DNA of 64,000 bases, from assembly GCA_965153455.1 (NCBI GenBank), contig OZ234494.1, positions 868,001 through 932,000 of the forward strand, given 5' to 3'. Numbering within the stretch: the first letter of the stretch is position 1; every line of letters starts with the position of its first letter. Position numbers and translations under genes: made by a program. Source of the DNA: Sphagnum compactum (lineage: Eukaryota; Bryophyta; Sphagnopsida; Sphagnales). Under the pieces are notes generated by a model, which was given only the letters and a program-made list of their open reading frames with translations, did no database searches and was not told the DNA's origin. Shown in pieces: positions 60,340-64,000 of the stretch.

Positions 60340-62135
60340 AATTGTATGTTTGAATGGGGTTAACGATGACAATGTCAACCAACATCTAAACGCCATCCAT
60401 CGAAATCACAATGTTGACCCACCAACACATAAACTGAAAAATAAGTGATGAAAGAACGTGGGTCTATTAATGTACAATGTGAATTTTCACATCCCTTGCA
60501 ATATATGTAAAGGCATCCCACATAACATCATGGGAAGCCGTCCTTTCCTCACCATGGGTGTAACAAAGAAGGTGGATACCCATAAGGTTCAAAAGTTGAC
60601 CACAAATGCAATGTGAAAAACCAAGGGCTAAAGGATGGGAGAGGTTCAACCAAGTGTGTAATGCAATGGAAAAGGTTTTAAAATCAAACAAAAAATGGGA
60701 TCATTAACAAGCAAACAACCATGCACCTACACCTTGCCCTGCACAAGATCTCAAATGCACCTGATGTGAATTAGAAAGGAAATAAAAAATGATGCTACAA
60801 AAAATATGGTCATGCAATCTCTTTGAAATATTCTCCTAAAGTTGATTTTTTCCTCTCTTTGCTAACTATTCAAAAAAGGGTACGCATACCACCACCATTA
60901 GGGGAAGAAGTTCCTATTATAATCTCAAATGGGCCTAAAAGGATAATGAACTTAAGTTGCTCGCTCCTATCACCTCCAATAAGAACGGGCAAAAGTCCAA
61001 TAGGAACCTAGAGGCAATGACGAAGGCAATTAGAGCCTAACTCCATAAATAGGCCATTGGAGCAATGCCCTCTACCAAATGAAGCCTAACCCTCCATTAG
61101 AAATGGGGTAACAAACTTATTATCAAATTAGGGGAGCCTAATAGGACTCAAAAGAACCCACACCTAAAAGCCTTTTGAAAACTGCCAACAAAATTGAATC
61201 GAAAGTAATAAGCAAGCCCTAAAAATCCAAAAGAAGGGGGAAACAACGGAGTAAATAAGAAAGCTTTTAAGTGAAACACTAAAAAAGGATCCCAAATGCT
61301 ATTTGGACATCTTTTAACCTTGAGAGTGCATAAACATGACAAACATCCTCATCCAAAACCTTTTGCAAAAAAAAGGAAAAAAACCAAAACTAAACGAGAT
61401 GCCCAAGATCCTAATGCTGTTGATAGGGCAACAAAAACCAACTAGGCGGGCAAACTTGGGAAGCAAATTAGAAAGGCCCAAGCTAAGCACTTGCAAAGAT
61501 GAATGACCAACTGCATAAAAGTCAGTTGGGAAACAAAATGATTTAAGGCAAGGGGAACAACATGGGTAAGGTCAAGGATATGAGTGTCATTAGTCAAGGA
61601 AGGGAAAAGACAAGATGGAAAAATGTTCAAAGAACAACACAAGCACAAAAATGAATGTACACAAAAAGAGGCCCAACAAAAGGGTCACCTTGACATGTGC
61701 CCATAAATAAAAGAATGATAGAAAAATCTTTTAAGGAGGAATGATGACTTAAGAACAAAGGAAGTTGAAAAGCATAAAAGGAATGAACAAAAAAGAAACG
61801 TTGAGATAATTAACCTCTTGCCACTCGAAGCTTATGGAAGATGGCCTTACGCGAGATGGTGTTGAAAGCATTCACTACATCCACCTAAAGCACCACCCAA
61901 TCAAAATGAACAACTAAAGCGGCTCAATTACCATCGACCACTACCTTGCAACCACCTTTAACTACCACACCGAACTAATGTAGCAACTAGTGAAAAGAAA
62001 ACAAGTCACAAAATTGTAAACATAAAGCCTTTTTAACCAATTGATAAAATGTTTCACCCATTGCAATTGGTCAGATGCCACTTGAAGGTTTGGCAAAAAC
62101 CAGAAGCTTAATAACACTAAGGATATATAAGCCAT
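60340..62135 (-). pseudogene. Decayed LINE-type (non-LTR) reverse transcriptase
   Basis: Translated on the - strand with several frame changes, the segment follows the order of a plant LINE-like reverse transcriptase. Pieces in order: AKPSSGI.PIAMGE at about 62100-62060; the palm motif VDVVNAFNTISRKAIF at about 61884-61835; PSLTNDTHI at 61602-61576, where active copies have a catalytic ADD; DEDVCHVYALSRLKDVQIAFGI at about 61345-61280; VGSFES near 61150; the C-terminal CGQ...GIHLLC.THGEERTASHD at 60612-60530; and VDIVI...LVDIVIVNPI near 60350. Many in-frame stops and frameshifts, plus loss of one catalytic Asp, show it is dead. Low-coordinate end and poly-A tail are not defined. Family recognition is from memory. 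Confidence 0.82.
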
Positions 62136-62829
62136 GGATTATGGGATGCAATTAACAGTCACATGGGAACTCAAATTAATGAAGTTGAATGAAACCACTA
62201 GTTCAATCCTTGAGGTTGAAAGAATCTTGAAAATTATGTTTGATGACCATGCCTAATGGATTGCTTACTAACAAATGGGACATGTGTAAGACAATTGACC
62301 TTAAAAAAATTCATGGAAAGTTCCACATTTATGTCCAACTTAAAGTCCATCAAGGAATTTGAACAAGGAAAATCCAAATCCAAAGGATGTAATGCTTTAC
62401 TATGTAGATCATCTTTAATGATGTTGAAGTGAAGCAAGAGGGGCAAAAGCCCTAACTGGATGCACAAATTCCTCAACACGCCCAAGGATTAGGTTTCATC
62501 TTAATTGACCCAAAGGGGGCACAACAAGAGCAAAAACTTGAAAAGGCAAGGTTGTTAATATAGCCCAATCTAAAGACAAAATTGGCTCAAACACACTTGC
62601 TTGAAAAAAAAAATCATTCTTAAAGATGGTGGTAAAGGTTATTGTTGGGTGGGTATCAAACTACCATTCAAAATTGGGCTAGTTATTAACCAGTTCTTTC
62701 GTAAAGCTCAAATCAAGTATAATCTAGGGTGTTACTTGGGTTGATATACCCAAAGCACAAGGTATCATTTTTGAAAAAATCGATTCACAAATAATTGGGT
62801 TCTCATTTTAAATTAAAAATTTCATAGCC
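62136..62829. other. Intergenic DNA beyond the LINE remnant
   Basis: On the - strand this would be the upstream part of the LINE, but I could not match it to the family. The open frame 62234-62485 (-) is unrecognised. Confidence 0.4.
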
Positions 62830-63530
62830 AAGTAAATTATATGGATAACCTCAAGTCTAGTTCTTACAAGGGTTTGGGACATATGGAATTTAAAGTTAGG
62901 GTTTCATACTATCTAAGTTTAGGTTAGGTTGTATTTTAGGGTTAAGGTTTAAGGAAATTGACTAACATTGGAGGTGTCGTTTTTCTCATGTGGGGAACAA
63001 AAGATAAAAAACTCAACACTTCTTTTTTTTCATGTTTTTTTTTTGTTTGCTTGTGTGTTAAAGGCCTTTTCACCTTTTTTACAACATGTGTTCCCCATTT
63101 TTTTCCTTTTATTTTTTGTTGTTTTTAAAAATTTGCAAATAATATTTTTTCTTACTTGAAGCATTATTTGGGTCCTTCATTTTTTTTTATTGCAAGAGTT
63201 TTTCGCATTTGCTAGAAGCATTATTCAAGTGATTTATCAACACTGGTGCTACTCATGGGCTTTTAAACTTATTCTTGGGCTCCTAATATTATTTGGGCAT
63301 TTTTTGTGTTGTTCATGTGTGTTACCAAGTGTTTTTAATGTTGTTTGAGTGTTTTCAACACTATTTGGGCATTTTTACTGCTATTCATGTTTGCTACTAA
63401 ATGTTATTAATGTTGTTCAATTACTACCAAATGTTGTTCAAGTGTTATAAATGCTCATTAAATGTTGTAGGTGTTATGCATGGTGTTTTTTTCAAGTATG
63501 ACCATTGATTCCTTTGTTTTTGTTTGTGGT
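62830..63530 (+). repeat. Dispersed repeat family B, copy 2
   Basis: Partner of 34740-35740 in the same orientation, with more deletions. Both end at GTGTTTTTTTCAAGTA. Confidence 0.75.
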
Positions 63531-64000
63531 GTTTTTTCCTTTTTATGGTTGGTGCTACCCCTTACCTTGTTGTGCAGGTTGGAGATTTGTTAAAAGTTGG
63601 AGCCTTTTGGTTTTTATTGACATATGTTCATTTTTCATCAATATTTTCTCACACATTGCAATCTCATGTACAATTAGAATTTGGATTTGTGAAAGTTTAG
63701 TTGTATATGCAACTATGAACAGTTGTGAGCTTCATCATCAACTTTTGCACGTTAGGTCTGTTTTCAATTCTTTTCCCAAGTTTGTTTGCTTTATTCTTGA
63801 ATTTTTGTTTTTGCTTGTTTTATGTTGTTTATGGTTTCTTATGTGTTTTTTTTTTCTTTGGTTTTGTGTGTTTTTTATATGTTTGAGGTAATGTTATCAT
63901 GTTATGTTTGTTTATTTTTATTTGCTTATGAAAAACCAACTTGCAAATTTCAAACTTTGCTTAGAAGTTTGAAATGAAAGTTTTAAAAAAAATTTGACTT
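63531..64000. other. T-rich intergenic DNA to the window end
   Basis: The open frame 63505-63891 (+, 128 codons) is hydrophobic because of T-richness and is not recognised as a protein. Confidence 0.45.

Overview
The window is a piece of a plant nuclear genome. It has two intron-containing genes whose proteins are land-plant types: GDP-mannose 3,5-epimerase (GME) and a TOM1-like VHS/GAT protein close to Arabidopsis TOL1/TOL2. All introns are short (about 140-280 nt) and GT...AG. The rest is mostly very A+T-rich, repeat-filled DNA with no operons or bacterial signals. A decayed LINE-type reverse transcriptase of a kind I associate with seedless-plant and streptophyte genomes makes a bryophyte, lycophyte or fern plausible, but I cannot name the species.

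Layout. 1-24.4 kb is gene-poor: TAGG/CCTA arrays, several families of 100-170 bp tandem repeats, tRNA-like (SINE-type) remnants, three candidate non-autonomous DNA elements (1652-2378, 10037-10259, 11656-11836) and one broken coding remnant (16.2-17.6 kb). 24.4-32.3 kb is a distinct, more G+C-rich island with CpG-rich edges; it looks like transcribed single-copy DNA, but I recognise no protein or RNA in it. 32.3-48.8 kb returns to A+T-rich repeats: an old dispersed repeat at 34.7-35.7 kb, related minisatellites at 36.6 and 38.4 kb, a 69-bp tandem repeat at 42.5 kb, and two tandem copies of a MITE-like element at 45.9-46.5 kb. 48.8-56.2 kb is the genic core: a 166-bp tandem repeat, the GME gene on the + strand (six coding exons, 379 aa), a 1.6-kb tail-to-tail spacer, and the TOL gene on the - strand (three coding exons, 396 aa) with a minisatellite-rich leader. 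56.2-64 kb holds an inverted third copy of the MITE-like element, a large near-perfect inverted repeat (57.7-58.0 kb), a LINE remnant on the - strand (60.3-62.1 kb), and second copies of two dispersed repeats first seen at 8.3 and 34.7 kb.

The two genes have unrelated jobs: GME makes GDP-L-galactose/GDP-L-gulose for ascorbate and cell-wall polysaccharides, while TOL proteins bind ubiquitinated membrane cargo on the endosomal route. They share only convergent orientation. I found no tRNA or rRNA gene, CRISPR array, organelle insertion or intact autonomous transposon. No clearly new molecular system is visible; the most open question is what the 24.4-32.3 kb island encodes.
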